DNA from: Methylobacterium sp. C25
Lineage (GTDB): Bacteria; Pseudomonadota; Alphaproteobacteria; Rhizobiales; Beijerinckiaceae
Assembly (NCBI RefSeq): GCF_021352225.1
Contig: NZ_JAAUVI010000002.1
Span: forward strand, 1 to 64,000
Length of the DNA stretch: 64,000 nucleotides
Direction: 5' to 3'
The position numbers were made by a program, and so were the translations under genes. This document shows, piece after piece, positions 19,289 to 27,956 of the stretch. Within the stretch, counting starts at the first letter, position 1. Each line of letters starts with the position of its first letter. The notes below the pieces were generated by a model. It saw only the letters and a program-made list of their open reading frames with translations. It did no database searches and was not told the origin of the DNA.

Positions 19289-20023
19289 TCACTCGGCGGG
19301 TGCGACGGGCGGCATGCCGGTCACGAGCGCCGAGGGTTGGTCGCTGACCCACCGGTACAGGATCCCGCCGAGGATCCCGCCGAGGATCGGCGCGATCCAG
19401 AACAGCCAGAGCTGCGCGATGGCCCAGCCGCCGACGAACAGGGCCGGCCCGGTGCTGCGTGCCGGATTGACCGAGAGGTTGGTGATCGGGATGCCGACGA
19501 GATGCACCAGCGTCAGGCAGAGCCCGATGGCCAAGGGCGCGAAGCCCACCGGAGCTTTGCCGTGGGTTGCGCCCATGATGACGAACAGGAACATCATCGT
19601 CAGCACAACCTCGGCCAGGAGGCACGAGATCAGTCCGTAATGGCCGGGCGAGTGCTCGCCGTAGCCATTGGCGGCGAAGCCCTTCGCCAAGTCAAAGTCG
19701 GGCGCCCCAGTCGCGATGGCATAGAGGAGCGTCGCCGCGACGACGCTACCGATGACCTGGGAGATCACGTAGGCAGGAATGTCGTGGGTCGGGAAGCGCC
19801 CACCGGCCGCAAGGCCGCACGTCACAGCAGGATTGAGGTGGCAACCCGAGACGTGGCCAATGGCATAGGCCATGGTGACCACGGTTAGGCCGAAGGCGAG
19901 AGAAACCCCGACCAGGCCGATGCCGACCTGCGGAAAGCCGGCGGCGATGACGGCGCTCCCGCAACCCGCGAAGGTCAGCCAGAAGGTGCCGATAGCTTCA
20001 GCAGCACACTTGTGGATATCCAT
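19289..20023 (-). CDS. aqpZ: Aquaporin Z-type water channel
   Basis: This is a 244-residue, six-helix membrane protein with both NPA boxes: HLNPAVTCG (Asn64) and SVNPARSTG (Asn186, with the selectivity-filter Arg189). [16 protein letters not shown] and AEAIGTFW near the N terminus are typical of bacterial aquaporins. The narrow-filter residues (Arg after the second NPA, His in LVHLVG) fit a water channel rather than a glycerol facilitator. It is the most upstream gene of the leftward block; about 105 bases separate it from the FGE gene, so a shared transcript is possible but not proven. Confidence 0.92.
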   Translation of the reverse strand: MDIHKCAAEAIGTFWLTFAGCGSAVIAAGFPQVGIGLVGVSLAFGLTVVTMAYAIGHVSGCHLNPAVTCGLAAGGRFPTHDIPAYVISQVIGSVVAATLLYAIATGAPDFDLAKGFAANGYGEHSPGHYGLISCLLAEVVLTMMFLFVIMGATHGKAPVGFAPLAIGLCLTLVHLVGIPITNLSVNPARSTGPALFVGGWAIAQLWLFWIAPILGGILGGILYRWVSDQPSALVTGMPPVAPAE

Positions 20024-20411
20024 GAAGCCTCCTGCTGCGTTCAGGTTGGGTTGCTGTCCCAGAATCCTGTGTTCGAGCGGAATTGGTGGTTAGACAGTAA
20101 TCGCCGCGCTACGAGCACGACCGTGTCGTTTGGCAGGCCGGCGATGATTGCGCCGGGTTGGAGCGGCGCTATGCGCGCCGGCTCAACCGCGGTGGAATCA
20201 GTGTTGCAACGTTCGCCGGGCGCGGTGGGCCATAACGGATACGCATCGCCATCTCCGCATTCCGATGAAGTCCGGGCGAAGTCAGTCATGACCGACGCGA
20301 AAATTCCAGACGTCGATCTCCGGCGACTTTAGGCGGCGATTCGAGCCCAAACTATCGGGCGAAACCCCGATTGAAATTAGGTATTCACCTGAGCTTCGTG
20401 CGGAAATGCCC
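20024..20411. other. Intergenic region upstream of aqpZ
   Basis: The region between the aqpZ start and the end of the response-regulator gene holds no convincing gene. A minus-strand frame (20041-20289, 82 codons) has no ribosome site or recognisable domain. The aqpZ promoter should lie here, but no clear box was identified. Confidence 0.5.
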
Positions 20412-21053
20412 CTAGGGCTCGACCAGCTTGTTCCGCACGGCGTACCGAACCAGGGCCGCCGTCGTCTCCAGGCTGAGCTTGTGCATAGCGGAAGAGCGGT
20501 GGGTCTCGACTGTTTTCAGGCTGATGGCGAGCACTGCGCTGACTTGCTTGCTCGAGTGCCCTTCAGCGATGAGCTGCACCACCTCGCGTTCGCGGCAGGT
20601 CAGCGTGTCGAGCTGAGAGCTCTCGCCTGGGTGAGCCAGATAGTGGGTGAGCAACGCCTCGTTCACGCGGCCCGTGAAATAGGGCTGATGGCGGGCCAGG
20701 GCCTCGACGGCAGCGATCAGGTGCTGGTCGGCGTCTGATTTCAGAAGGTACCCGCGGGCACCGGCACCGAGAACGTCGCGCACCAGGGCATCGCTCTCGT
20801 GCATGGTGTAAACCAGCACTTCGGTCCTTGCACTAGCCTCCTTGATACGCTTGGTCAGCTGAGATCCGTTCATCGCAGGTAGCGAGTAGTCGATCACAGC
20901 CACGTCGGGCTTGTGGAGAACGGCAAGGTCGATGGCTTCGACCCCGGTACCCGCTTCGGCAATGACCTCGAAGCCGGCATGCGCCTCCAGGATGGCCCGA
21001 ACACCACGTCGGACGGCGGTGTGATCGTCGACGATCAGGATGCTCACAGTCAC
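20412..21053 (-). CDS. NarL/FixJ-family response regulator
   Basis: The 213-residue protein has a receiver domain (ILIVDDH, phosphoacceptor Asp55 in VAVIDYSLPAMNG, LVYTMHESD, conserved Lys in GYLLKSDAD) and a C-terminal LuxR-type helix-turn-helix (LTCREREVVQLIAEGHSSKQ, SLKTVETHRSSAMHKL). GGGAGGT lies 6 bases before a GTG at 21053, which fits better than the upstream in-frame ATG. The histidine kinase on the opposite strand at 22562 is of the matching HisKA_3 type, so they are the likely pair. The regulated target may include the transporter-like gene between them. Confidence 0.9.
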   Translation of the reverse strand: MTVSILIVDDHTAVRRGVRAILEAHAGFEVIAEAGTGVEAIDLAVLHKPDVAVIDYSLPAMNGSQLTKRIKEASARTEVLVYTMHESDALVRDVLGAGARGYLLKSDADQHLIAAVEALARHQPYFTGRVNEALLTHYLAHPGESSQLDTLTCREREVVQLIAEGHSSKQVSAVLAISLKTVETHRSSAMHKLSLETTAALVRYAVRNKLVEP

Positions 21054-21206
21054 GAGATGACCTCCCGCGCGGCGCCCGGGCATGACGATCGCCCGCTGTC
21101 CCCGGATGGGTAACGGGTTCGCGTGAGCAGACTCCCTTGGCGCGCCGTCGCACAAGTCCGCATGTGCCCGCTACAGTTTCTGCGCTCGCAGAGGGTTACG
21201 CATCCC

Positions 21207-22232
21207 TCAGGACTTCGTCGACAGCGGCCTGGGTTCGGGTGCTGCCTTCGGCGGAGCGACCCAGAGCGGGAACGAGACTTCGAGGAAGCCGATGGTGCCC
21301 TGGAAGCGGTTCTCGACCTCGACCTCGCGCAACACCTTCAGGCGGGTCGTGACCGGGATCTTGCCGAACTCGCCCGTCATACCGATGGTCCCGCCCACTG
21401 CCGTCACACGACCCTTGAAGGGTCCGAGGCGGGCGCCGGGGCCACTGTCGCCGGTCAGTTGCTGATAATGTGAAGCGATGACGCCGACAGATACTTCCTT
21501 CGTGACGTATTTCGAGGCCGAGACGTCGACATGAAACTCGTTGCCGGTCGTGTAGTGCGTGGCCGGGTTGGTGCCGTTGAGCGTGAAACCGGCCGCCGCC
21601 GAGAGTTCGATCCCTAGAGCCGGATCGAGATAAGTTGCACCGCCCGAGATGTCGCCGATGTAGCGGTTCAGCGCGATATTGGAGAGCTGGCCTGACTCGT
21701 AGCCTCCGCCCGGGATGCTGAGAACGCCCGCCAGCTTCCAGTGCCAATTGCCCGAATGCCAGCCGAGGGTGGCCGATACGATGGGGTCGCCGGGCTTGAG
21801 ATCCGCATCGCGCGCAGTGATCCCGGCCGGACGACCAAGTGCCTGATTGACGAGGGGACCGTTCAGAAGAACGCCCGCGCGAACCGCAGGCTCGCCGAAG
21901 GGCATGACGAACGCGAAGGCAAGGTCTCCACCGAGCACCTGAACCGGGGTCACCCAAAGGGCCGTCACGAAATCGGCGACCAGGTTTACGTTGACGTTGG
22001 CGACAACATTGCCACCGATCTGAGTTTGCCGGTTGCCGCCGATTTTCCCGTTGTAAAAGTAGGTCGTGGAATCGAAGTAGAGACCTGGCGGCGGGACTAT
22101 TCCGCCCAGCGGCACCGCTTGCCCCTCGATGTAGAAGCTGAGACCGCCCTCCGCCGCCTGCGACGGGGTAGAGAATTGGGCCGCGACCGCGAGGGCCATG
22201 CCGCCGATGAGATGGCGCGTGACAGTCCTCAT
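21207..22232 (-). CDS. Outer-membrane transporter-like protein (phenol MetA-pathway family)
   Basis: The 341-residue product has a signal peptide (GGMALAVAAQFSTPSQA) and then alternating short strands with aromatic ends typical of an outer-membrane barrel, e.g. LSFYIEGQAVPLGGIVPPPG, YFDSTTYFYNG and PVSAT-like turns (WHSGNWHWKLAGVLSIPGGG). Pattern and length fit the phenol degradation MetA-like transporter family, which is poorly characterised. GGAGG stands 5 bases before the ATG. It lies between a response regulator and a divergently oriented histidine kinase, suggesting that system senses or controls uptake of a small hydrophobic compound; this is inference. Confidence 0.8.
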   Translation of the reverse strand: MRTVTRHLIGGMALAVAAQFSTPSQAAEGGLSFYIEGQAVPLGGIVPPPGLYFDSTTYFYNGKIGGNRQTQIGGNVVANVNVNLVADFVTALWVTPVQVLGGDLAFAFVMPFGEPAVRAGVLLNGPLVNQALGRPAGITARDADLKPGDPIVSATLGWHSGNWHWKLAGVLSIPGGGYESGQLSNIALNRYIGDISGGATYLDPALGIELSAAAGFTLNGTNPATHYTTGNEFHVDVSASKYVTKEVSVGVIASHYQQLTGDSGPGARLGPFKGRVTAVGGTIGMTGEFGKIPVTTRLKVLREVEVENRFQGTIGFLEVSFPLWVAPPKAAPEPRPLSTKS

Positions 22233-22561
22233 GTCAGCCTCCGGGATATGGCTCGGTCGTAACGTCACCGACCCGGGCCGCCTCCGGCAATCGGGGGAAA
22301 CCCTCAATCGCCACGATAAAAACCCCGAGAAGCTGTTATCGTGAGCGGCGAGACATTTGGGAGACAGTCTCCACGGGGAGCGGATTTGCCTCAGTCGTTG
22401 GCGAGTCAATATTGAACAATTAGAAACAAGTTTACGAATTCTTGAGGCATTTTGGCGGTTTTGCGCGGATAGGAATCTTCTGAACGATAGGCACAGGAAA
22501 TCAGATACCGGCGCGGCAGCGTTGAGGAGAGGCACGGCGGTGTCGACGCGGAGGGGGATCC
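22233..22561. other. Divergent promoter region between transporter and histidine kinase
   Basis: About 330 bases separate the transporter-like gene from the kinase. No gene is apparent. A binding site for the response regulator would be expected here, but no clear inverted repeat was picked out by eye. Confidence 0.45.
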
Positions 22562-24604
22562 TTGGAACCGAGCTCCAGCGCACAGGACGACGGCAGGGCC
22601 CGATCGAAGCGTTCCAAGCTCGCCGGCAAATGGCTGAGGAACACAGGGCTGTCGCACTCGGCGACCACGGCCATCCTTCTCTGGTCGGGCTGTGCGGCGT
22701 GTGCGACTGCCATCGTCATTCCTACCATCCTGTGGGCCGACACGGCTCGCGATGCGGCGCTCTCCGCGGCTCGGAAGAACGTCTCGAGTTCGGCAGCAGC
22801 CGGGGCCAACTCCGTCGACAGTCTGTTCGGCCTGATCGACGTCGTTCTCAGGCGAATGTCGGAACTTGCTGCCGGTGATGAATTCGGCAGCGCCAGCCTC
22901 GACGAGCTCTGCCCGTCGCTGATCTGCTCGAATAACCAGCGTCTCTCGCCCTACCTGCTTCTCGGCTTCGCGCGGGCGAATGGCGACGTTGTCACCTATG
23001 GCCCGAACACGCCGTCGCTCAACATCGCGGATCGTGACTATTTCGTCGCTCAGAAGAGCGGCGACGTCGGTCTATTCGTTGGCGCGCCGCGTCGGACCCC
23101 TTTCATGACAGGACTGGCGTTGCCGATGAGCCGACGCCTGCCCGCGAAGACGGACTCCTTCCAGGGCATCGTAGGCGCCGTCATCAATGCCGACCAGATC
23201 CGAGCGGTGTTCCAGGGCGTGGGCGCGGGCAACGCGGACCGCATCAGCCTGACCAATGCCGACGGGCGCTCGCTTATCGAATGGGTAGCGGATCGCGGCA
23301 GTGAGACTGACAGCCGGAACGTCACCGCACCGTGTGGTCCAGCGGGAAAGGACGCGCGTGACGAGACCATGGCGGCGGCGGAAAAAATAAAGATCGGCGA
23401 TCTCACGGTCGAGGTGTGCCGTTCGAAGGTGAATGCTCTGCGTTCTTGGCGCCGGCAAGTCTACCTCGTCGCTGGCTTCGAAGGCCTGTTGCTGGCAGCC
23501 TCTGCCCTCGTACTGCCTGCCTTTGGGCGTCGACGTGCCCGCCGCCTGCGGCAGCAGATGGGCTTGCGCGGGCTCGTCGTTGGATCGTCGGACGTCCAAT
23601 TCATCATCGCGGCGAAGCCGGATGGCCGGTTTGTCTTAGAGGCGCTCACATTCACCCGTCCCGGCGAGTTTGGCCGCATGTCCGCTCGTCTGATAGGCCG
23701 GACCACTCGTGAGTTCTTCTCGCCGGACGACGTGGATCTCATCGAGTCCGATTACCGATCCGTGCTCGCCTCAGGCCAGACGCGCCGCATCGAGCGTCGG
23801 GTTCGTCTCGGAGGCGGCGAATTCATGTGGAGTACCGTCCTCGTGCCGCTGAACGATGGTGGTGGCCACGACAGCTACATCTTCGGTGCAGCAACCGAGC
23901 TTGGTGGGACTGGCGACAGCGAGTTGGAGGGCGGACTTCGCCGTTTTACGGATGACGTGATCCGCCGCGAGGATGCTGAGCGCCGACGTATCGCGCGCGA
24001 ACTCCACGACACGACCGGCCAGAATCTGATCGCCGCGGGTTTCGAACTCGGGGCGATCGATCGCGATCTGTTTGATTCCCCTCCGCACGTTCGAGCCGCC
24101 GTAGCGCAGGCCAGGGCGCTCATCGATGCCAGCGTGAGCGAGTTGCGCACGCTGGCATACGTCCTTCACCCGGCTCTCCTCGACGAGGCGGGATTGGGCC
24201 TCGCGTTGCCGACGCTGGCCGAGGGATTCGAGAAGCGAGCAGGAATTCGCGTAGTCGTGACGGTCGCGGCAGAACTCTCGGGGAGGCGTTGGCCTTCCGA
24301 GATCGAGATCGCGCTGTACCGAGTGGCACAGGAGGCGCTCACCAACGTCCAGCGCCATTCCGTCACCAAGTCGGCCTGTCTGATGCTGCGGCCCGATGCC
24401 TCGGGGCGGCTGGAGCTTTCGGTAGGGGACGGGACCAACCAGACGTCCGGCGACGAACGACCCACTTCGCCTCTGGTCGAAGGGGCCGGTATTCGAGGCA
24501 TGCGGGAGCGGATCGAGGGTCTTGGAGGATCGCTGGTAGTTGCACCCTCCACGGACGGTTTCCGAATAACAGCTTCCGTCCCCGTAGGAGCCGGGCCTGC
24601 CTAG
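22562..24604 (+). CDS. Membrane sensor histidine kinase, NarX/DegS type (HisKA_3)
   Basis: The 680-residue protein has a membrane helix near 37-59, an extracellular Cache-like sensor region (about 60-295, including NIADRDYFVAQKSGDVG and PFMTGLALPMSRR), a second helix (301-320), a PAS-like domain (about 335-445), then the HisKA_3 box RRRIARELHDTTGQNL with His482 and an ATPase domain with N-box YRVAQEALTNVQRHS (Asn595) and G-box GIRGMRERIEGLGG. The start is TTG, with GGAGG 7 bases upstream. The Cache motif resembles sensors of small organic molecules. The partner is the NarL-type regulator at 20412-21053. Confidence 0.88.
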   Translation: MEPSSSAQDDGRARSKRSKLAGKWLRNTGLSHSATTAILLWSGCAACATAIVIPTILWADTARDAALSAARKNVSSSAAAGANSVDSLFGLIDVVLRRMSELAAGDEFGSASLDELCPSLICSNNQRLSPYLLLGFARANGDVVTYGPNTPSLNIADRDYFVAQKSGDVGLFVGAPRRTPFMTGLALPMSRRLPAKTDSFQGIVGAVINADQIRAVFQGVGAGNADRISLTNADGRSLIEWVADRGSETDSRNVTAPCGPAGKDARDETMAAAEKIKIGDLTVEVCRSKVNALRSWRRQVYLVAGFEGLLLAASALVLPAFGRRRARRLRQQMGLRGLVVGSSDVQFIIAAKPDGRFVLEALTFTRPGEFGRMSARLIGRTTREFFSPDDVDLIESDYRSVLASGQTRRIERRVRLGGGEFMWSTVLVPLNDGGGHDSYIFGAATELGGTGDSELEGGLRRFTDDVIRREDAERRRIARELHDTTGQNLIAAGFELGAIDRDLFDSPPHVRAAVAQARALIDASVSELRTLAYVLHPALLDEAGLGLALPTLAEGFEKRAGIRVVVTVAAELSGRRWPSEIEIALYRVAQEALTNVQRHSVTKSACLMLRPDASGRLELSVGDGTNQTSGDERPTSPLVEGAGIRGMRERIEGLGGSLVVAPSTDGFRITASVPVGAGPA

Positions 24605-24616
24605 CAGGGCATCAGT

Positions 24617-24952
24617 CTATCTGCGGAAACGGCCGCCCCCGCGGAAGCCGCCGCGATAAACGCCAACGCGACGTCCATAGACACCACGGCCGCCATAGAC
24701 GCGTCGTCCGTAGTAGCCGCCACGATATCCATAGACGGCCCGCCCCCCGTAAACGACGCCCCCACGATAGTAGCCCGGTGCCCCATAGACGTTCGGACGG
24801 CAGCCCCCATAGGGGCCGCGATGGAAGCCAATCCCGCAACCGCCGGCCGCTTCCGCGGTGCCGATACCAACTCGCCCCTCATCGAGGCGGCCAGTCCCAA
24901 GCCAAGCAACGAGAAAGAAAACCGCGAGCGCAAATTGTCTCAATGCTGGCAT
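24617..24952 (-). CDS. GCG_CRPN-type small secreted glycine/tyrosine-rich protein
   Basis: The 111-residue product has a signal segment (ALRQFALAVFFLVAWLG), the signature GGCGIGFHRGPYGGCRPN and then a tail of VYGGRGVYG-like repeats rich in Gly, Tyr and Arg. The GCG...CRPN block followed by low-complexity repeats defines a family common in Hyphomicrobiales with no assigned function. GGGAGGA precedes the ATG at 24952; the longer frame upstream is not needed. It converges on the histidine kinase gene with a 12-base gap. Confidence 0.78.
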   Translation of the reverse strand: MPALRQFALAVFFLVAWLGTGRLDEGRVGIGTAEAAGGCGIGFHRGPYGGCRPNVYGAPGYYRGGVVYGGRAVYGYRGGYYGRRVYGGRGVYGRRVGVYRGGFRGGGRFRR

Positions 24953-25443
24953 TGCATCCTCCCAGCTGAAGTTTGTGACGAAGATACAGAAGGGCCAGCT
25001 TGCGACATATCGGGGAGAACCCGGAGGCGCCTCAGGAAATTCCCGGAGGCTTGGCGGTAAAAACGCTGTGACCATTGCCAGCGTACTGGCGTTAACGGAT
25101 AGCGAAATGATCGCAGCTGAGCCTTTCGAGCTGCGTGGATAGGCTAATGGGGATCCGCCGGCATCTTCAGCAAGCGCCAATCGCTTCCGTCCCGATAACT
25201 CTTCCGATTTGATAGACGCTCGCCGCTCAGCGCGTTGAACGAGCGAACAGACGTCGAAATAGTCAGCTTTGTCGGACTTGGTATTTGAAAGCAGAACGTC
25301 TGTTTTCGGTCAGATCATGCTAGCCGCTAAGCGATGAAAGGCGACTGCTTGCTGCCGCTCAAGTAGCAGAAAACGAAGAATTCGCTATCTAACAAACTTG
25401 GCCGACAGAAGAATGGCCTTCTGCGAATAGCTCACTTGCCTCG
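24953..25443. other. Intergenic region upstream of the GCG_CRPN gene
   Basis: About 490 bases contain no recognisable gene on either strand. Base composition looks less GC-rich than in the flanking genes. It separates the GCG_CRPN gene (leftward) from the end of the anti-sigma gene, so it should hold the promoter of the former. Confidence 0.5.
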
Positions 25444-26211
25444 TCAAAGACTTTGCGTCGCGGCCCCTTTCGCACGACCGATGAACAGGATCCGACCCGT
25501 CGGCCGCCCGATAGGCGAACCCGCCTCCGGCTCCAGCGTGATTTCGAAGAGCTGGCCATCGCCTATGGCTTCGAGCCGCTCAGGCGGCAGCCGGATCGCT
25601 CCGCCTGGGGGCAGAACGCCCAGCGAGACTGGGCCGCGCGCCTGATCCCAGAGTGTCCAAAGCTGCAGAGAGCGCCCATTGCCGGGCTTGACGTCGGCCA
25701 ACGGCAGGGAGCGGACCGTGCCGTTCTGGGCGATCTGGATGAGCCAGCCCGGGCCGCTCTCCTGTCCGGCGGCATCGCGGCTCTGAAGGATCGCGAAATA
25801 GCGCGTCGGGCTCTCGGCCGGCCCGGATACCCGGTTCGGGAGGATGGCGAGCACGATCGCGGCCGCCGTCGCCAGAGCCGTCGTCGCCCGCCAGAGAGCG
25901 GGGCTTTGCCACGCCGTGCCCCAGAGCGAGCGCCGCGGCCTTGCGGGCGGCAGGGCCGTCGTGTGGCCGAGAGCCTGCCGACGGGTCGCCAGGTCCCGCT
26001 CGATCCGGGCCCATTGCTCCGGGTCGACCTCGGCCGGCCCGAGGGCGGCCGAGGCGGGCAGCAAGCGCTCCTCCCAGAAGGCGACGCGACGGGCCAAGTC
26101 GGCATCCGCGCCGAGCATGCGCTCCACCTCGGTCGTTGCTTCGGCGTCGAGGAGACCGAGCACGTATTCCCCCGCGAGCACGTCGCGGTCTTCGGGCTCG
26201 CTCGGGATCAT
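25444..26211 (-). CDS. RskA-like membrane anti-sigma factor
   Basis: The 255-residue protein has an N-terminal sigma-binding region (AGEYVLGLLDAEATTEVERM), a membrane helix (LWRATTALATAAAIVLAILP, about residues 108-127) and a C-terminal extracytoplasmic domain ending RPTGRILFIGRAKGA. This is the RskA/anti-sigma-K arrangement rather than a zinc-binding (ZAS) anti-sigma. ATG at 26211 overlaps the stop of the sigma gene (ATGA), so the two are translationally coupled. The periplasmic domain would sense the signal and release the sigma factor. The signal is unknown; the neighbourhood suggests copper or thiol stress. Confidence 0.88.
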   Translation of the reverse strand: MIPSEPEDRDVLAGEYVLGLLDAEATTEVERMLGADADLARRVAFWEERLLPASAALGPAEVDPEQWARIERDLATRRQALGHTTALPPARPRRSLWGTAWQSPALWRATTALATAAAIVLAILPNRVSGPAESPTRYFAILQSRDAAGQESGPGWLIQIAQNGTVRSLPLADVKPGNGRSLQLWTLWDQARGPVSLGVLPPGGAIRLPPERLEAIGDGQLFEITLEPEAGSPIGRPTGRILFIGRAKGAATQSL

Positions 26212-26747
26212 GACAGGCAATCCTTCAAGGCGATGAGGCTGCGGCGGACCCACGCCTTCACGGTCCCGAGCGGTGTCCCAAGCCGCTCGGCGATCTCAGA
26301 TTGCGACAGTCCATCCACATAGGCGAGCAGGATCACCTGCCGCCTGTCGGCGTCGAGCCGCGACAGGCAGCCGTGCAGGCGCGCGCCTTCCTGCAACGCG
26401 GCCAGCGCGACGAACGGATCGGGCGCCTCGTCCGCGATCTGCGCCCCGGCCTCCGGATCGAGATCCGTCTCCCGGCCGACCGCGCGCGCATGCTTGAGCG
26501 CGCGGTGGCGCACGATGCTGGTGATCCAGGCGCGCCCCGCGCCTCGGCTGCGGTCGAACGTGCCGGCGCGCTCCCAGATATCGACGACGGCATCGTGAAG
26601 CACGTCGGCCGCGACCTCGCGTCGCCGCACGATCCTGAGCGCCACTGCGAGCAGAAATCCGGCCTCGCGATCGTATAGGCGCCGCAGGGAGGCGACGTCC
26701 CCGCGGGCGCAGCCCTCCAGCGCGGAGGCGTGATCGAACGGCTCCAT
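26208..26747 (-). CDS. ECF-type RNA polymerase sigma factor
   Basis: The 179 residues contain sigma region 2 (LYDREAGFLLAVALRIVRRR, VLHDAVVDIWERAGTF, AWITSIVRHRALKHAR) and region 4 (LDADRRQVILLAYVDGLSQS, AERLGTPLGTVKAWVRRSL), with no region 3, as in extracytoplasmic-function factors. It is coupled to the anti-sigma gene. Three promoter-like sequences TGYAAC-N17-CGTA upstream of the DUF255, bufA2 and thioredoxin genes are its best candidate targets. No copy of that motif was found before its own operon, so autoregulation is not evident. Confidence 0.92.
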   Translation of the reverse strand: MEPFDHASALEGCARGDVASLRRLYDREAGFLLAVALRIVRRREVAADVLHDAVVDIWERAGTFDRSRGAGRAWITSIVRHRALKHARAVGRETDLDPEAGAQIADEAPDPFVALAALQEGARLHGCLSRLDADRRQVILLAYVDGLSQSEIAERLGTPLGTVKAWVRRSLIALKDCLS

Positions 26748-26807
26748 GATCCTCCCGGAGATCGGCAGGTCCGGCCATTCGACCGGCCCCGCGACGGTGG
26801 AGTGAGA

Positions 26808-27587
26808 CTACATCTTGGGCAGAATCGCGATGTCGCGCACCGTGCCGCCGACACCGGCGATCTTCGCCGCCATCTCGCCCTTTCCGGTGGCGAGGTCCAC
26901 CTTGTAGAGCGTATCGCCGGCCATGGCCCAGGCCTGATTGCCACCCTGGCCATCGGACAGGATGTCGAAGGCCACGGCATCACCGGACATCCCGAGCATG
27001 CCGACGGTGTTCAGGATGCCGTCGTTCGGCGGGGCCTGCTTCAGCAGCGCGCCGGTGGCGTCGATGTCGAACAGGGCAGTCTCCTTGGTGCCCTTGAAGG
27101 CGTTGGTGTAGGCGCCGGCCATCACCTTCGGGGTCTTGCCCTTCATCGTGTCGCCCTCGGCGAATTTGAGCTGGCCGTCCTTCGTCACCTTGCCGTCGTC
27201 GACATTGGCGCGGAGGTTCGTGCCGTCCGAGCCGATCACGCGCAGGCGGTCGGCGACGGGGTTGAAATCGACCGTCGCCGCAGTGCCGGCGGGAAGCATC
27301 GTGTCGAGCTTCGACTTGGCGGTGGCCTTGCCCGACATCGGGTCGATCGTGACGACGCTGCCGTCGGAGATGACGGCGTAAAGCAAGCCATCGGCCGGCC
27401 GAACATCGATGCCGAGGACGCTGCCGTTGATCCCGGTGATTGTGACCGACTTCGTGATTTTCTTCGCGGCCGTGTCGACATGCGCAAGGGTGGCGTCGCC
27501 GACGAGCGCCGCAACGGTGTCGGCCTGGGCGGCGGTTCCGATGCAGGTACCGGCAAGCACGGTCGCGGCGATGATACTCGTTCGCAT
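26808..27587 (-). CDS. DUF4394 exported protein
   Basis: The 259-residue protein has a signal peptide (TSIIAATVLAGTCIGTAAQA) and propeller-like repeats: VLGIDVRPADGLLYAVISDG, TVDFNPVADRLRVIGSDGTN and DILSDGQGGNQAWAMAGDTL. These are hallmark blocks of DUF4394. GGAG stands 6 bases before the ATG at 27587. The sigma factor start lies 60 bases downstream in the same direction, so the genes probably share a transcript. Function is unknown; a surface-exposed beta-propeller is likely. Confidence 0.85.
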   Translation of the reverse strand: MRTSIIAATVLAGTCIGTAAQADTVAALVGDATLAHVDTAAKKITKSVTITGINGSVLGIDVRPADGLLYAVISDGSVVTIDPMSGKATAKSKLDTMLPAGTAATVDFNPVADRLRVIGSDGTNLRANVDDGKVTKDGQLKFAEGDTMKGKTPKVMAGAYTNAFKGTKETALFDIDATGALLKQAPPNDGILNTVGMLGMSGDAVAFDILSDGQGGNQAWAMAGDTLYKVDLATGKGEMAAKIAGVGGTVRDIAILPKM

Positions 27588-27956
27588 TGTATTCTCCATC
27601 TGCCGCGGGAGTGGCATCGGGAGGACTAGCCACCAGCCCGGCGATCGGATGCAGCGATTCTCAATATTCTGGCGAAAGGGCCACTTGTCGCTCTCAGGAG
27701 CTGCCCAGACAGTCTGCTACAACGAGCTTGCGTTGATCGAGGCTGGCGCCACGACGCCTGCCTTATTTCATCTCGCGCATGAGAGCAGCCTGTCGACTTT
27801 CGTCCAAACTACGCAAATCCTCATTTCGGCAGTGAGCCCATTTCAGGCGTAAGCCCGGCTTTGATGCCGCCTTGCAAGCGGACCGTGGCTTTGCAACTTT
27901 TCCGGAGATCTCGCCGTACCTGCCCCAGCAAACAGAGGGGTGGGGATCCTGTGACG
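27588..27956. other. Divergent control region between the sigma operon and the DUF255 gene
   Basis: About 370 bases carry no supported gene. They contain the ECF-type promoter candidate at 27892-27918 directed rightward. On the other strand no TGYAAC-N17-CGTA match was seen. Confidence 0.55.
27892..27918 (+). promoter_or_regulatory. Candidate ECF promoter of the DUF255 gene
   Basis: TGCAAC at 27892-27897, a 17-base spacer beginning TTTTCCGGAGA, and CGTA at 27915-27918. The same hexamer, spacing and CGTA occur before bufA2 and the thioredoxin gene; the bufA2 copy also shares TTTTC-GGAGA. The start codon is about 40 bases downstream. Confidence 0.6.

Noticed and set aside
20041..20289. Minus-strand frame of 82 codons upstream of aqpZ
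   Set aside because: No ribosome site, no domain, atypical composition; kept only as intergenic.
27409..27852. Plus-strand frame of 147 codons upstream of the DUF255 gene
   Set aside because: Half of it is antisense to the DUF4394 gene and the rest shows no coding bias.
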